Source: Pseudomonas sp. FP198
GTDB lineage: Bacteria; Pseudomonadota; Gammaproteobacteria; Pseudomonadales; Pseudomonadaceae
Length of the DNA: 64,000 nt
Direction of reading: 5' to 3'
NCBI RefSeq assembly: GCF_030687895.1
Contig: NZ_CP117452.1
Coordinates: forward strand, 2,621,501-2,685,500
Shown: positions 34,548 to 44,450 of the stretch, piece after piece
How positions within the stretch are numbered: the stretch's first letter is position 1
How the letters are laid out: each line of letters begins with the position of its first letter
Notes under the pieces: model-generated
Databases searched by the model: none
What the model saw: only the letters and a program-made list of their open reading frames with translations
What the model was told of the DNA's origin: nothing
Program-made: the position numbers and the translations under genes

Positions 34548-36194
34548 ATGACAGTCAGTCCATTTGCGGGCAAGCCGGCGCCGGCAGAGTTGTTGATCGA
34601 TATCCCGCGACTGGTGACGGCGTATTACACCGGCCGGCCCGACGCCTCGATTGCGACCCAGCGCGTCGCGTTCGGCACTTCCGGGCACCGTGGCAGTTCG
34701 TTCGATCTTGGGTTCAACGAATGGCACGTACTGGCCATCAGTCAGGCGATCTGCCTGTACCGTGAAGCCCAGGGCATCGACGGACCGCTGTTTGTCGGTA
34801 TCGACACTCATGCACTGTCGACTCCGGCGGGAGCCAGCGCGCTGGAAGTGCTGGCCGCCAATGGCGTGACCGTGATGATCGCCGAGGGTGACGAGTACAC
34901 CCCGACGCCAGCGATTTCCCACGCCATCCTGTGCTACAACCGTGGCCGTACCACTGGGCTGGCTGACGGCATCGTCATTACGCCGTCGCACAATCCGCCG
35001 CAAAGTGGCGGCTACAAATACAACCCCACCAATGGCGGTCCGGCCGATACCCATATCACCAAATGGATTGAAGCCAAGGCCAACGAGCTGTTGGCCAACC
35101 AGTTGGCCGGCGTCAAGCGCATCAGCTACGAACAGGCGCTCAAGGCCGAAACCACTCACCGTCACGATTTCCTCAATACCTACGTGGCAGACCTCGGCAA
35201 CGTCATCGATTTCGATGCGATTCGTGGTGCAGGGCTGCGCCTGGGCGTAGACCCGCTGGGCGGCGCTGGCGTGCGCTACTGGCCCGCCATCGCCGAGCAC
35301 TATCGACTGGACCTGGAAGTGGTCAACACCCAGGTGGATTCCACCTTCCGCTTCATGACGGTCGATTGGGACGGGCAGATCCGCATGGACCCATCCTCCA
35401 GCCACGCCATGCAAGGGTTGATCGGTTTGAAGGAGCGCTTCGACGTGGCCTTCGCCTGCGACCCGGACCATGACCGCCACGGCATCGTGACGCCGAGTGG
35501 CGGCTTGCTGGCGCCGAACAATTACCTGGCGGTTTCCATCGATTATCTGTTCCAGAACCGGCCGCAATGGCGTGCCGATGCGGCGGTCGGCAAGACCGTG
35601 GTCAGCAGCGGCCTGATCGACCGCGTGGCCAAGCGCCTGGGCCGCCGCCTCTATGAGGTACCGGTGGGCTTCAAGTGGTTCGCCGACGGTCTGTTCGATG
35701 GTTCCCTTGGCTTTGGCGGCGAAGAAAGCGCCGGTGCCTCGTTCCTGCGCAAGGATGGCGGCGTATGGAGCACCGACAAGGACGGGCTGATCCCGGCCTT
35801 GTTGGCCGCTGAAATGACGGCTCGCACCGGTCGCGACCCAAGCCAGGCCTATCGCGCCTTGACCGACGAGCTGGGCGAGCCGTTCTCGGTGCGTGTCGAT
35901 GCCAAGGCCAGCCCGCAGCAGAAAGCGCTGCTGAGCAAGCTGTCGCCGGATCAGGTCCAGTCCACTGAGCTGGCGGGCGAAACGATCCAGAGCATCCTCA
36001 GCCACGCCCCGGGTAACGATCAGGCCATCGGAGGCCTGAAGGTCATGACCGAAAATGGCTGGTTTGCCGCGCGTCCGTCCGGCACCGAGGACATCTACAA
36101 GATCTACGCCGAAAGCTTCGTTGGCGACGAGCACCTGAAACAGCTGGTGGTCGAGGCCCAGGCGCTCGTGGATGGCGCAATTTCCGGGCAGTGA
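34548..36194 (+). CDS. pgm: Phosphoglucomutase, alpha-D-glucose phosphate-specific
   Basis: The protein has 548 residues and interconverts glucose-1-phosphate and glucose-6-phosphate for glycogen, trehalose and surface polysaccharides. Features are the phosphate loop FGTSGHRG, the active-site phosphoserine in [11 protein letters not shown], the metal-binding DPDHDRHG, the sugar loop GEESAGASF, and the phosphate-binding [14 protein letters not shown] near the C terminus. All catalytic motifs are intact. It stands alone, with a REP pair after it. Confidence 0.95.
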   Translation: MTVSPFAGKPAPAELLIDIPRLVTAYYTGRPDASIATQRVAFGTSGHRGSSFDLGFNEWHVLAISQAICLYREAQGIDGPLFVGIDTHALSTPAGASALEVLAANGVTVMIAEGDEYTPTPAISHAILCYNRGRTTGLADGIVITPSHNPPQSGGYKYNPTNGGPADTHITKWIEAKANELLANQLAGVKRISYEQALKAETTHRHDFLNTYVADLGNVIDFDAIRGAGLRLGVDPLGGAGVRYWPAIAEHYRLDLEVVNTQVDSTFRFMTVDWDGQIRMDPSSSHAMQGLIGLKERFDVAFACDPDHDRHGIVTPSGGLLAPNNYLAVSIDYLFQNRPQWRADAAVGKTVVSSGLIDRVAKRLGRRLYEVPVGFKWFADGLFDGSLGFGGEESAGASFLRKDGGVWSTDKDGLIPALLAAEMTARTGRDPSQAYRALTDELGEPFSVRVDAKASPQQKALLSKLSPDQVQSTELAGETIQSILSHAPGNDQAIGGLKVMTENGWFAARPSGTEDIYKIYAESFVGDEHLKQLVVEAQALVDGAISGQ

Positions 36195-36204
36195 TCGCGT
36201 CCTT

Positions 36205-36262
36205 TTCGCGAGCAGGCTCGCTCCCACAGTCAAATTACCGTGGGAGCGAGCCTGCTCGCGAA
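36205..36262. repeat. Inverted REP pair (GTGGGAGCGAGCCTGCTCGCGAA type)
   Basis: Two perfect 23-bp copies in opposite orientation (36205-36227 and 36240-36262) enclose 12 bp and lie just after pgm. The same unit occurs at 46735, 46801, 59600 and 59665. This is the Pseudomonas extragenic palindromic repeat type and can form a large hairpin. Confidence 0.85.
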
Positions 36263-36413
36263 GGGGCCAGCCCTCTGAAATGCCGCAATGCCAACCTGCC
36301 ATATCACTTTCATTTCATCGTCTAAATAGCTGACAGCAAAGCTTTTGGCTGGAATCCGGCTGCAAATCCAGACACCATAGCCCTCATGGTTCTGAACACC
36401 GGAGTCCTTCAGC

Positions 36414-38882
36414 GTGTCGCAACACACTCCCGATCTTCCTCCCGAACTCCTGCCACTGGCCCAGATGCCCTGGCTCAAGCGCCTGGCAGCGCGTTTCTTT
36501 GGCCATGGCCTGACGCGCCTGCGCGCCCAGCATCGGGCGTCCTGGCTGCATGGCCAGGCCGATGGCTTTCGTAGCGGGCACACCGCGGGTTTTGATTATG
36601 GTTTCAAGGAAGGCAAGGCCGAAGGCCTGGAAGAGGGGCGTCAGGTCCTGCTGATCAGGGATTCGCGCAGCACCGAGCACCCGGGGCCCAAAGTCGACGA
36701 TCTATTGTTCGATGACTGGCGTCTGCCGCTTACCGCCGAACTGAAGAAACGCATCAAGGCCGACGTCGCGCGCCTGCTACCGGCGCATGCGCAACCCAGC
36801 AGCGCGCAGTGGAAGATGATTTTCAGCGACACCCCGGCGACGTCGGTCGTCGCGGGCGCAGGCGCAGGCAAGTCCACGACGCTGGTACTGCGCATCGTGC
36901 TGCTCTGTCATTACCTGGGGTTCGAGCTGGATTCGATGACCGTGGTCACGTTTACCCGCGAATCGCGCAAGGACTTCATGCAGAAGCTCATCGACATGTT
37001 TGCGCTTTGGGGGCGTACGATCAGCCTGGCGCAGGCACGCGAGCTGGTGCGCACGTTCCACTCACGAATCCTGCCCATGGTGCGCAGCCTGCCTGGATTC
37101 GAACGGCTCCAGGCCTTCGAGGCGCTGAGCCTTCGCGCCGGGCCAAATGACGATGGCGCCTTGGCCAGCCCATTCGACTTGCGCATCAACGAGGTTCAGC
37201 GCCAACACCTCAACGCCTGTTATCACAGCCTCTACAAGCGTGACGAGCGTTTCCGCGAGCTGATCAAGCCGCTTTCCCGGCACGCCTTGCAGCTCAAGAC
37301 GCTGGAGCGCGATCACCCGGATGTGCAGAAGCGGATAGCCGTGACTGAACTGGCGGCCCAGCGCGACGAAGCACTGTGCGACGCGATCGAGGATCTCTGG
37401 TTCAAGGCGGGCGCCTGGCCGATCAAGGGGATCGAGCCGAAACGCCAGGCCTTCGAAGTCAATGGTTCCAGATTTCATTGCCACGGTTACGTGCCGTCGT
37501 TGGACGCCTGGGTAATGCTGGGTTTCGATCCACGCGAAAATCCTCAACTCAGCCGGCCCGGCGCCAAGCTGAGCCTGCGCGCGGAATGGGCTGTAAAGCG
37601 AACCCTGTTTCAAGCTTTCTGTCGTAAGCCATTGATATGGATTGATAGTTATGAAGAATCCAGGCGCGTATTGGCCTCGTTGGCCGGGGACGCCAGTGCC
37701 GGTCCGGGGTTCGATTACAAGGTCAAGGGAGAGCTGGGTTCCGCCCCTTTGCTGGACTGTTTTGTCGCGGCGGCAGGCTTCATCGAGAATCTTGGCCTGG
37801 ATGTCCCTGATGCCGTGGGCCAGATGAGTTTCTCTCATGACGATCCCGATCGGTATTTCTTCGAGGCATTGAGCCGCTTCTGGCGCGCTTTCGAGGATCA
37901 TCTGCTCGACCAATCGCCGCCGGTCATGACCTACAACCGCATGTTTGCGCTGTTCAGCGAGCATTCAGAGGAAAACTTCAAGCTGCTCGATGACGCGCTG
38001 TTGCGGCCGATGGCCCACTTGATGATCGACGAGTTCCAGGATGTTTCGCCGCAGATTGTCTCCTGGCTCCGGGCGAGCCTGCGCGAAGTGCGCAGGCGCG
38101 GTGCCGCCCTGCACGTGGGGCGCGCCGCCCAGCGTTCTTCGCTGTTGTGCGTGGGTGACGACTGGCAATCGATCTATGGCTGGCGCGGCAGTTCGCCGAC
38201 TTTCTTCATGGCCTTCAACAAGCAGTTCCCGTCCCCGGCCAGCACCCGGGTGATGCTCACCGAAAACTACCGCAGCCATCAATACATCATCGACGCCGCC
38301 GAGCACGTCGTGCGCGCGGCGGCGGCCATGCCTGGCAAAAAAGCCAAGGCCAGCGGCGTGTCACGAACGCCAAGTCCGGTCAACGTGCTGGATCGGGATG
38401 ATGAAGGGTTGGCGCGGCGGCTTGATGAGCATTACCGGAAGGGTGACTCGATCTTGATGCTGTATCGAAGAAGTAGCGATAAGTCATTGTTAGAAAAGCA
38501 TATTCAGCCAATAGTTAATGTTGATTCTAGCTTGCCGGTGCCAATGAGGCGCTTCAGGCAAATGACTTATCACAGCGCGAAAGGCCTTGAGGCGGATGCG
38601 GTATTCCTGCTGGGTGACTGCCAGCATCTGACCAGTTCGCCGTACAAGAACCAGGTCTACCGGATGGCTGGGCTGGGCCAGGACGGCGACACCGAACCGT
38701 ACGACACGGCGCAGAAAGATGAGATTCTGCGCCTGGCATACGTGGGGATCACGCGGGCGATGCAGCACTGCTATTGGTATGTCGACAGCCAGGACAGTCA
38801 AGCCGCCAACGCGCCCAGAGCTTCGGACCGTGTCGCGGCGGGCAAGCCATTCTTCCTCGACCATCGCCGTGCGCGTGGCTGA
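36414..38882 (+). CDS. UvrD/Rep-type superfamily 1 DNA helicase
   Basis: The protein has 822 residues. After a basic N-terminal 130-residue part come helicase motifs: Walker A AGAGAGKSTT, motif Ia VVTFTRES, a long insertion, motif II IDEFQDVS, motif III GDDWQSIYGWRGS, motif IV ENYRSH, motif V TYHSAKGLEADAV and motif VI YVGITRAMQ. Ends at a bidirectional terminator. The order fits HelD/UvrD-like 3'-5' helicases of unknown specific role. The N-terminal part (RSGHTAGFDYGFKEGKAEG) has no assigned function. Confidence 0.85.
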   Translation: MSQHTPDLPPELLPLAQMPWLKRLAARFFGHGLTRLRAQHRASWLHGQADGFRSGHTAGFDYGFKEGKAEGLEEGRQVLLIRDSRSTEHPGPKVDDLLFDDWRLPLTAELKKRIKADVARLLPAHAQPSSAQWKMIFSDTPATSVVAGAGAGKSTTLVLRIVLLCHYLGFELDSMTVVTFTRESRKDFMQKLIDMFALWGRTISLAQARELVRTFHSRILPMVRSLPGFERLQAFEALSLRAGPNDDGALASPFDLRINEVQRQHLNACYHSLYKRDERFRELIKPLSRHALQLKTLERDHPDVQKRIAVTELAAQRDEALCDAIEDLWFKAGAWPIKGIEPKRQAFEVNGSRFHCHGYVPSLDAWVMLGFDPRENPQLSRPGAKLSLRAEWAVKRTLFQAFCRKPLIWIDSYEESRRVLASLAGDASAGPGFDYKVKGELGSAPLLDCFVAAAGFIENLGLDVPDAVGQMSFSHDDPDRYFFEALSRFWRAFEDHLLDQSPPVMTYNRMFALFSEHSEENFKLLDDALLRPMAHLMIDEFQDVSPQIVSWLRASLREVRRRGAALHVGRAAQRSSLLCVGDDWQSIYGWRGSSPTFFMAFNKQFPSPASTRVMLTENYRSHQYIIDAAEHVVRAAAAMPGKKAKASGVSRTPSPVNVLDRDDEGLARRLDEHYRKGDSILMLYRRSSDKSLLEKHIQPIVNVDSSLPVPMRRFRQMTYHSAKGLEADAVFLLGDCQHLTSSPYKNQVYRMAGLGQDGDTEPYDTAQKDEILRLAYVGITRAMQHCYWYVDSQDSQAANAPRASDRVAAGKPFFLDHRRARG

Positions 38883-38904
38883 TACGTGCCACAGTCGATA
38901 GCCA

Positions 38905-38937
38905 CAAAAAAGCCCACGTTAACGTGGGCTTTTTTTG
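38905..38937. terminator. Bidirectional rho-independent terminator
   Basis: A perfect inverted repeat AGCCCACGTT / AACGTGGGCT (38911-38930) is flanked by A6 and T7 tracts, serving the helicase gene and the convergent DUF1652 gene. Confidence 0.9.
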
Positions 38938-38938
38938 T

Positions 38939-39217
38939 TCAGGAAGCGAATCGTCGCAAGCCAACCGGCGGCACGAAAGCTTCAAGCTCGGCTTCCACCG
39001 CTTCGATGATTCGCTCCACATCGGGCGCGTTCATCACGGTGGCGCAGGGAATGCCCGCGATCGCGATCATGGTTTCGCCGCTGGCACGGTCGAACAACCG
39101 GGCAACCATGCTGCCCGGCGCATCCATGCTGGCCTCGAAGCCCATGGGATGGAAATGCCAGCGCATCAATTGGCAGGCGTTGGGGAACGTAACCTTGCTG
39201 AAAGATCCTTTATTCAT
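38939..39217 (-). CDS. DUF1652-like small Pseudomonas protein
   Basis: The protein (92 residues) matches the DUF1652 type: FPNACQLMRWHFHPMGFEASMDAPGSMVARLFDRASGETMIAIAGIP, then a C-terminal amphipathic helix (DVERIIEAVEAELEAF). No signal peptide. These small genes are restricted mainly to pseudomonads and have no known function. It is convergent with the helicase and shares its terminator. Confidence 0.7.
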   Translation of the reverse strand: MNKGSFSKVTFPNACQLMRWHFHPMGFEASMDAPGSMVARLFDRASGETMIAIAGIPCATVMNAPDVERIIEAVEAELEAFVPPVGLRRFAS

Positions 39218-39278
39218 CTGTAGCCCGCCTTCTTCATCAAGCGCTTCCGTTTGCTCATGTCAGGAAGGAAGAGCCATC

Positions 39279-39518
39279 ATGGCCCTACCAGTGAGAATTA
39301 AAATAGCACCGGAAAATGAAGCTGATGTGGATTTTTTCAGTCCGTTTGGCGATTGGTTCAGTTTTTTTGATCTGGATCATGACTTAACCGGGAATGTTCA
39401 GAATGCCACCATCGGTTGCGTGAGGTTTACTGCCGTTCGGGCGACGGCTCTGGATCGCGGTATTTCAGCGCAATCAGCAGTGCCAGGCCCGCCATTGCGA
39501 AGGCAATGGCGAAGGTGA
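39279..39518 (+). CDS. Possible small protein overlapping the MFS 3' end
   Basis: An AGGAAGGA ribosome site precedes ATG 39279, and the first 45 codons (MALPVRIKIAPENEADVDFF...) have protein-like composition, rich in Phe and Asp. The rest overlaps the convergent MFS gene from 39427 and looks like an antisense shadow. A real gene would be short or truncated. Confidence 0.25.
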   Translation: MALPVRIKIAPENEADVDFFSPFGDWFSFFDLDHDLTGNVQNATIGCVRFTAVRATALDRGISAQSAVPGPPLRRQWRR

Positions 39519-40869
39519 CGTGCAAGCCGTGGGCCGCAGTCTCGGGTGTTGTAGCGCCAATACCGTTCGTCGGCAAAGCGCTGGCGAAGACTGCACCGAG
39601 CAGCGATGCGCCAGTAAGGAATCCCAGGTTGCGCGACAAGTTGAGCAAGCCGGCGATGGCCCCCCGCTGATGGGCGGGGAGCTCAGCCATGACCGATGTA
39701 TTGTTGGCCGTCTGGAACATCGCATAGCCAAGTGTCGTGACCACAATGGCCACGGCATAACCGGCTATGCCCAAGGCGGGAGGAACCAGCGACAGCAGTA
39801 GACAACCGAGCATCAGGGTCGCCAGTCCGGCAAGACGCATCAGGCGCACGCCGAAACGGTCCGCCAGCCGCCCGGCGGGCATGCCGGCGAAAGCGGCGAC
39901 GCACGGCCCCGCAGCCAACACCAGGCCCACCGTTGTCGGAGGCAACCCGAGGGCGATGGCGAGATAGAACGGGCCGACCAGCAGCGTCGCCATCATGATC
40001 GCGGCGACCAGCGCGCTTGTAGCCAGGCCCGAGACGAGCAGGCGGTCGCGAAACATCGGCAGCGGGATCAGTGGCGACGCGAGTCGTTTCTGCGTCCGGA
40101 CGAACCATCCGCCGCTCAGGACCGCCGCCAGCAACAGGCCGATATTCAGTGCGCCAAAGCTCCCACGTCCGAGTGTCATGGCCAGGGCATAAGCGCCCAG
40201 TGTGAAAGCGAGCAGGAGCGTGCCCAGGCCATCGAAGCCCACGCGCCCGGTCTTTTGCGCCGGGTATCCGGCAGGCAAAAAGCGCCAGGCCAGCGACAGC
40301 GTCAGTAACCCGAGAGGAACGTTGACCAGAAACAACGCCTGCCAGCCGAACCCGCTGATCAAGACGCCACCGAGGGAGGGCCCGAGGGCGGTGCCGACCG
40401 CTGACAGCGTGGCGAGCAGGCCCATGGCGCTGCCGGTCCTGGCTTTGTCGACCGTTTCGCCGACGAGGGCCAGGGTCAATGTCATCATGATGGCCGCGCC
40501 CACGCCTTGCAGGGCCCTGGCAGCGATCAGCAGCCACAACGACGGCGCCAGGCCACACAGGGCCGAAGCCAGCGTGAACAGCGCGATGCCAGCCAGCAGG
40601 AGCTTGCGACGCCCGATCAGGTCGCCCAAGCGTCCGAGGCTGACGATCAGCGTGGTGATCGCCAGCAGATAGGCGAGGACCACCCACTGGACCAGTTGGA
40701 AGGAGGCATCGAATGCCTGGGCCAGCACCGGTAAGCCGACGCTGGCGACGCTGGCGCCCAGGGAGGCGAGCAGCGTTGCCAGTGCAAGGCTGGCCAGGGC
40801 CCCATGTGCGCTGCGCTGCGGTGGATTGTCGGCGATTGTCGACAGGGGTTCTGCAATAGCTGGTTTCAT
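39427..40869 (-). CDS. MFS transporter, DHA2 (EmrB/QacA)-like
   Basis: The protein (480 residues from ATG 40869) has about 14 membrane segments with motif A GRLGDLIGRRKLLL and the motif C-like GPSLGGVLI segment. It should be a proton-driven exporter of toxic organic compounds. The LysR gene at 40999 is divergent, 129 bp away, and is the likely regulator. Substrate unknown. Confidence 0.85.
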   Translation of the reverse strand: MKPAIAEPLSTIADNPPQRSAHGALASLALATLLASLGASVASVGLPVLAQAFDASFQLVQWVVLAYLLAITTLIVSLGRLGDLIGRRKLLLAGIALFTLASALCGLAPSLWLLIAARALQGVGAAIMMTLTLALVGETVDKARTGSAMGLLATLSAVGTALGPSLGGVLISGFGWQALFLVNVPLGLLTLSLAWRFLPAGYPAQKTGRVGFDGLGTLLLAFTLGAYALAMTLGRGSFGALNIGLLLAAVLSGGWFVRTQKRLASPLIPLPMFRDRLLVSGLATSALVAAIMMATLLVGPFYLAIALGLPPTTVGLVLAAGPCVAAFAGMPAGRLADRFGVRLMRLAGLATLMLGCLLLSLVPPALGIAGYAVAIVVTTLGYAMFQTANNTSVMAELPAHQRGAIAGLLNLSRNLGFLTGASLLGAVFASALPTNGIGATTPETAAHGLHVTFAIAFAMAGLALLIALKYRDPEPSPERQ

Positions 40870-40998
40870 CGTGTCCTCTCTGTCTGCGGCTCCTTCGGCG
40901 CAGCTGTCAGAACGGTACGCCGAGGCATAACATGGCGGAAGACGCAGCAGTTGCATGTTATAGCTGCACACAACGCCACCTGTGCTCGAGTCCCGTCA

Positions 40999-41916
40999 AT
41001 GTCCGCACCCGATTTGAATTTGCTTCTCACCCTGGATGCGCTGCTGTCCGAAGGCAGCGTGGCTGGCGCGGCGCGGCGGCTGCGCCTCAGTCCTTCGGCC
41101 ATGAGCCGGGCATTGGCGCGGTTGCGCCAGGCCACCGGCGACCCGTTGCTGGTGCGGGCCGGGCGGGGTCTGGTGCCGACTCCGCGCGCGCTGGCGTTGC
41201 GCGAGCAGGTCAGTCAACTGGTCCAGGATGCCCAGGCCGCGCTGCGCCCGGAGCAGGCGCCGGATCTGCGACGGGTGAACCGAACCTTCACGCTGCGCAC
41301 TCGGCAAGGCTTCGTGGAGAATTTCGCGCTGGAGCTGATTGCCCGAGTCAGCGAGCAGGCGCCAGGGGTTCGGCTGTGTTTTGTCGACAAGGCTGATAAG
41401 GACAGCACCGCGCTGCGCGAGGGCAGTGTGGATCTGGAAACCGCCGTGGTGGATGAGCACACCCGTCCGGAGTTGCGCACGCAGGCATTGTTTCGAGACC
41501 GCCTCATCGGCGTGGTCCGCCCGGGGCATCCGCTGGGCCAGATCGAGGTGAGCGCTGCCGACTATGCGATGGGCGCGCACATCGGCGTGTCCCTGCACGA
41601 CCTCGATCATGGACCGATGGAGCAGGCGTTGGGGGCATTGGGCCTGTCCCGTGAAATCGTCACCAGCGTCTCGGGTTTTTCCGCTGCGCTGGGGCTCGCC
41701 CGGTCCAGCGACCTCATCGCCAGCGTGCCGGAGCGCTACACCAGCCGCTTGCGCCACGGCATGCACAGTTTCGCGCTGCCGTTTGCGCTGCCCGGGTTCA
41801 CTATCGCCATGCTCTGGCACCCGCGTATGGATGCCGATCCGGTGCATCGCTGGCTTAGAGGTTGCATGAGGGAGGTCTGCGCGGGTCAGTTCGAACCGCG
41901 TTTAAAGGAGATATAG
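40999..41916 (+). CDS. LysR-family transcriptional regulator
   Basis: The protein (305 residues from ATG 40999) has the HTH LLLTLDALLSEGSVAGAARRLRLSPSAMSRALARLRQ and a NodD/NahR-like effector domain (TFTLRTRQGFVENFALELIARV). It is divergent from the MFS gene and presumably controls it. The stop codon lies 1 bp before the GTG of a secreted-protein gene, which suggests translational coupling. Confidence 0.9.
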   Translation: MSAPDLNLLLTLDALLSEGSVAGAARRLRLSPSAMSRALARLRQATGDPLLVRAGRGLVPTPRALALREQVSQLVQDAQAALRPEQAPDLRRVNRTFTLRTRQGFVENFALELIARVSEQAPGVRLCFVDKADKDSTALREGSVDLETAVVDEHTRPELRTQALFRDRLIGVVRPGHPLGQIEVSAADYAMGAHIGVSLHDLDHGPMEQALGALGLSREIVTSVSGFSAALGLARSSDLIASVPERYTSRLRHGMHSFALPFALPGFTIAMLWHPRMDADPVHRWLRGCMREVCAGQFEPRLKEI

Positions 41917-41917
41917 C

Positions 41918-42319
41918 GTGGTGAATAATAAACACAGCGTTATCGCAGCCGCCATCTGTGTATTGGTATGCGACAGCGTGATGGCGGAGCTGCCGGAGCA
42001 TTCGATTCTCAACCGTTACGGCATCACCTCGGAACAGTTGCCCGCCGCCCGGACGGGCGAACCTGTAGAACCCTTTCCAGGAAAAACGCGGTTTGAAATA
42101 TCGGCACACAGACCCTGGGCGACACTGAACCTGGAGGAGGCAGTCACGCCGCCGGTGACTGGCAATATCAGCATCGACCGTGCCCTTCAACAGGAACGGG
42201 CGCGCTGCCTGCGCTTGCGGGACGAGGCTCGACAGCGAAAGAGCGGATGGGATGGTTGCGGCGAGAGCGCTCTCGGGCCAGCCATCAGCGTAGGAATCGA
42301 GTTTGCGCCGATCAACTGA
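41918..42319 (+). CDS. Secreted protein of unknown function
   Basis: The protein (133 residues, GTG start at 41918 after AAAGGAG at 41904-41910) has a signal peptide (KHSVIAAAICVLVCDSVMAELP). The mature part carries two cysteines (ARCLRLRD, GWDGCGES), possibly disulphide-bonded, and no recognised domain. It starts 1 bp after the LysR stop codon, so it is likely translated with it. Confidence 0.6.
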   Translation: MVNNKHSVIAAAICVLVCDSVMAELPEHSILNRYGITSEQLPAARTGEPVEPFPGKTRFEISAHRPWATLNLEEAVTPPVTGNISIDRALQQERARCLRLRDEARQRKSGWDGCGESALGPAISVGIEFAPIN

Positions 42320-42352
42320 CTGTTGGCCCTTTCGCGCAGAGGTGAGGTTGGT

Positions 42353-42577
42353 TCAGTCTTCCTTGCGAATCGTCGCCACTTCATCGGCGCGGACCCGGAC
42401 TTTGCGGCCAGAAATGTCCTCGAATTCGTAGAAGCCATCGGCGGTGCGGGTGTTCGGCGTGTCCTCGGTCAAATACTGGGTACCGTTCTGCAAGGTCACC
42501 ACGGTCGGCGAGGCGCAGCCGGCCAACGCCAGCAGCGCGGTGACGGCCAAGGGCAGGCCCAGAAACCTGATGTTCAT
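42353..42577 (-). CDS. YgdI/YgdR-type small lipoprotein
   Basis: The protein (74 residues) has a lipobox LAGC after a signal peptide and the YgdI/YgdR SH3-like domain (TVVTLQNGTQYLTEDTP, YEFEDISGRKVRVRADEVATIRKED). It would be a small outer-membrane lipoprotein. ATG 42577 has AGAGG at the right distance; an ATG 6 bp upstream is too close to it. Function unknown. Confidence 0.85.
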   Translation of the reverse strand: MNIRFLGLPLAVTALLALAGCASPTVVTLQNGTQYLTEDTPNTRTADGFYEFEDISGRKVRVRADEVATIRKED

Positions 42578-42782
42578 ATCCATAACCTCTTTCGAAAGGA
42601 CGCAGCCCGGCTGATTCGACCGGGCCATCACTGAGTTAACCGCCATTGGTCTCGCTTGTTGTAGGAAAGTTCATCGCACTGGGAAGGATTTCTCCTTTAA
42701 ATATAGGCGACCGCTCATCTTTTGCAGTTGCCTGGGCCGCGAGTAGCTGATATCTGTACGCATAACCAGTGTTTCAGCATGC

Positions 42783-44450
42783 GTGGCGCTTTTTTCCGTG
42801 ACAGCCAATCCCCTTGACGACCCCTTTTATTACCTGAACAACTTCCAGCGGGTCCTCGCCTGGTTGACGCAACGTTATGCCGACGTATTGAGTGTCGAAG
42901 AGCAGCGGTTTATCGATGATTTCATCGCTTTGCCGCGTCCGGCCCAAGGCTTGCTGGTGCGGATGGTGATGCGCAAGGGCCTGCACTTTCGTCACACCAA
43001 ACTGCGCTACGCGGAAATTGGCGACATCGCCGACGCCGTGGCGCCGTTGTTGGCGCTGGGCTGGGTCGAAGAGCAGGCGTGCCTGAGCCCTGTCGAACTG
43101 TTCGAGGTGCTGCTCAAGCCGGAAATACTTCTGTGCCTGGGGCATCTGATCGGGCAACCCAAGGCACGCAAATCCGAATGGCTGCAGGCCCTGAGTGATC
43201 AGGACGGCCAGCCGCAGCCGTTCCGCGCCTGGTGCCCGCAACTCGAAGAGCGGCTGTACAGCCTCACGGTGATGGGGCTGTGCGACCGCTTGCGGTTGAT
43301 GTTCTTCGGCAATCTCTATCAGGACTGGTCGGAGTTCGTGCTGGCGGACCTGGGCATCTTTGTCTATGAAGCCGTTGAGTTCAGCGCCGAGTCCCGGGGG
43401 CTGCGCAGCCGCGAGGACATCGATGCCTGTGTCTTCTTGCATGAATGCCAGCAACGCTTCGACGCCAGCGAACCGCTCGAACCGATCATCGCCCGGGTCC
43501 ATGCCCTGGAGCTGGACAATCCCTGGCTTGAGCGGCGCCGGGGCAAGCTGTTGTTTCAGCTCGGCCAGCATTGCGAACGCATCGGTGATTTTGCCCAGGC
43601 CCTGAGTCTTTATCGCGGTTGTACCTACCCCGGCGCGCGACTGCGAATGATCCGCGTGCTGGAGCGCATCGGCGAATATGCCCTGGCCCTCGAACTGGGT
43701 GAAGCCGCGGCCCAGGCGCCACAAAGCGCTGCCGAGCGCCAGGCCTTGCTGCGGATCTTGCCCCGACTGCGGCGCAAACTGGGCGGGCCGCCGGTGGCCC
43801 GTGCCGTGGCCAGGGAGGTCGAACGACTGGATTTGCATCTGCCGCGTGTCGACCCGACGTTATCGGTGGAATATTACGTCCAGGCTCATCTGCATGACGA
43901 AGCCGCCCCGGTGCATTACGTGGAGAACAGCCTGGTCAACTCGCTGTTCGGCCTGTTGTGCTGGCCGGCAATTTTCGCGCCGCTGCCGGGGGCTTTTTTC
44001 CACCCGTTCCAGCGCGGGCCGGTGGACTTGCTGAACGAAGATTTCCATGACCGTCGCGCCGAACTGTTCGCGGCGTGCTTCGCCGAGTTGGACGACGGGC
44101 GCTATCGGCAGACCATCCGTCGACGTTACGCGGAAAAATGGGGCGTGCAGTCACCGTTCGTGTTCTGGGGCGCACTGTCCGAAGACCTGCTGGACCAGGC
44201 GCTCGACTGTCTGCCGGCCGAACACCTCAAGCACTGGTTCGGCCGTCTGCTGCTGGACATCAAGGCCAACCGCGCCGGCATGCCCGACCTGATCCAGTTC
44301 TGGCCGCAGCACAAGACCTACCGCATGATCGAAGTCAAAGGCCCCGGCGATCGCCTGCAGGACAACCAACTGCGCTGGCTGGAGTTCTGCCACGAACACC
44401 GGATGCCCGTTGCCGTCTGTTATGTGCAATGGGCGGAGCAGGGCGCGTGA
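42783..44450 (+). CDS. fan1: Bacterial FAN1-type structure-specific nuclease (VRR-NUC)
   Basis: The protein (555 residues) is a bacterial homologue of Fanconi-associated nuclease 1. An N-terminal helical/SAP-like region (FYYLNNFQRVLAWLTQRYADVLSVEEQRFI) and TPR-like helices precede the C-terminal VRR-NUC domain with the catalytic pattern GMPDLIQFW ... MIEVKGPGDRLQDNQ (Asp, Glu, Lys). P. aeruginosa FAN1 cuts branched DNA and helps repair interstrand cross-links. The start is GTG 42783, with GTG 42798 as an alternative. The following helicase gene begins with GTGA overlapping its stop. Confidence 0.85.
   Translation: MALFSVTANPLDDPFYYLNNFQRVLAWLTQRYADVLSVEEQRFIDDFIALPRPAQGLLVRMVMRKGLHFRHTKLRYAEIGDIADAVAPLLALGWVEEQACLSPVELFEVLLKPEILLCLGHLIGQPKARKSEWLQALSDQDGQPQPFRAWCPQLEERLYSLTVMGLCDRLRLMFFGNLYQDWSEFVLADLGIFVYEAVEFSAESRGLRSREDIDACVFLHECQQRFDASEPLEPIIARVHALELDNPWLERRRGKLLFQLGQHCERIGDFAQALSLYRGCTYPGARLRMIRVLERIGEYALALELGEAAAQAPQSAAERQALLRILPRLRRKLGGPPVARAVAREVERLDLHLPRVDPTLSVEYYVQAHLHDEAAPVHYVENSLVNSLFGLLCWPAIFAPLPGAFFHPFQRGPVDLLNEDFHDRRAELFAACFAELDDGRYRQTIRRRYAEKWGVQSPFVFWGALSEDLLDQALDCLPAEHLKHWFGRLLLDIKANRAGMPDLIQFWPQHKTYRMIEVKGPGDRLQDNQLRWLEFCHEHRMPVAVCYVQWAEQGA

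Noticed and set aside
38886..39518. 210-codon frame across the terminator and DUF1652 gene
   Set aside because: The upstream part crosses a strong bidirectional terminator and overlaps DUF1652 antisense; only the part from ATG 39279 is weakly plausible.
42774..43838. 354-codon minus-strand open frame opposite fan1
   Set aside because: The fan1 gene has clear VRR-NUC motifs; the opposite frame has only low-complexity composition.
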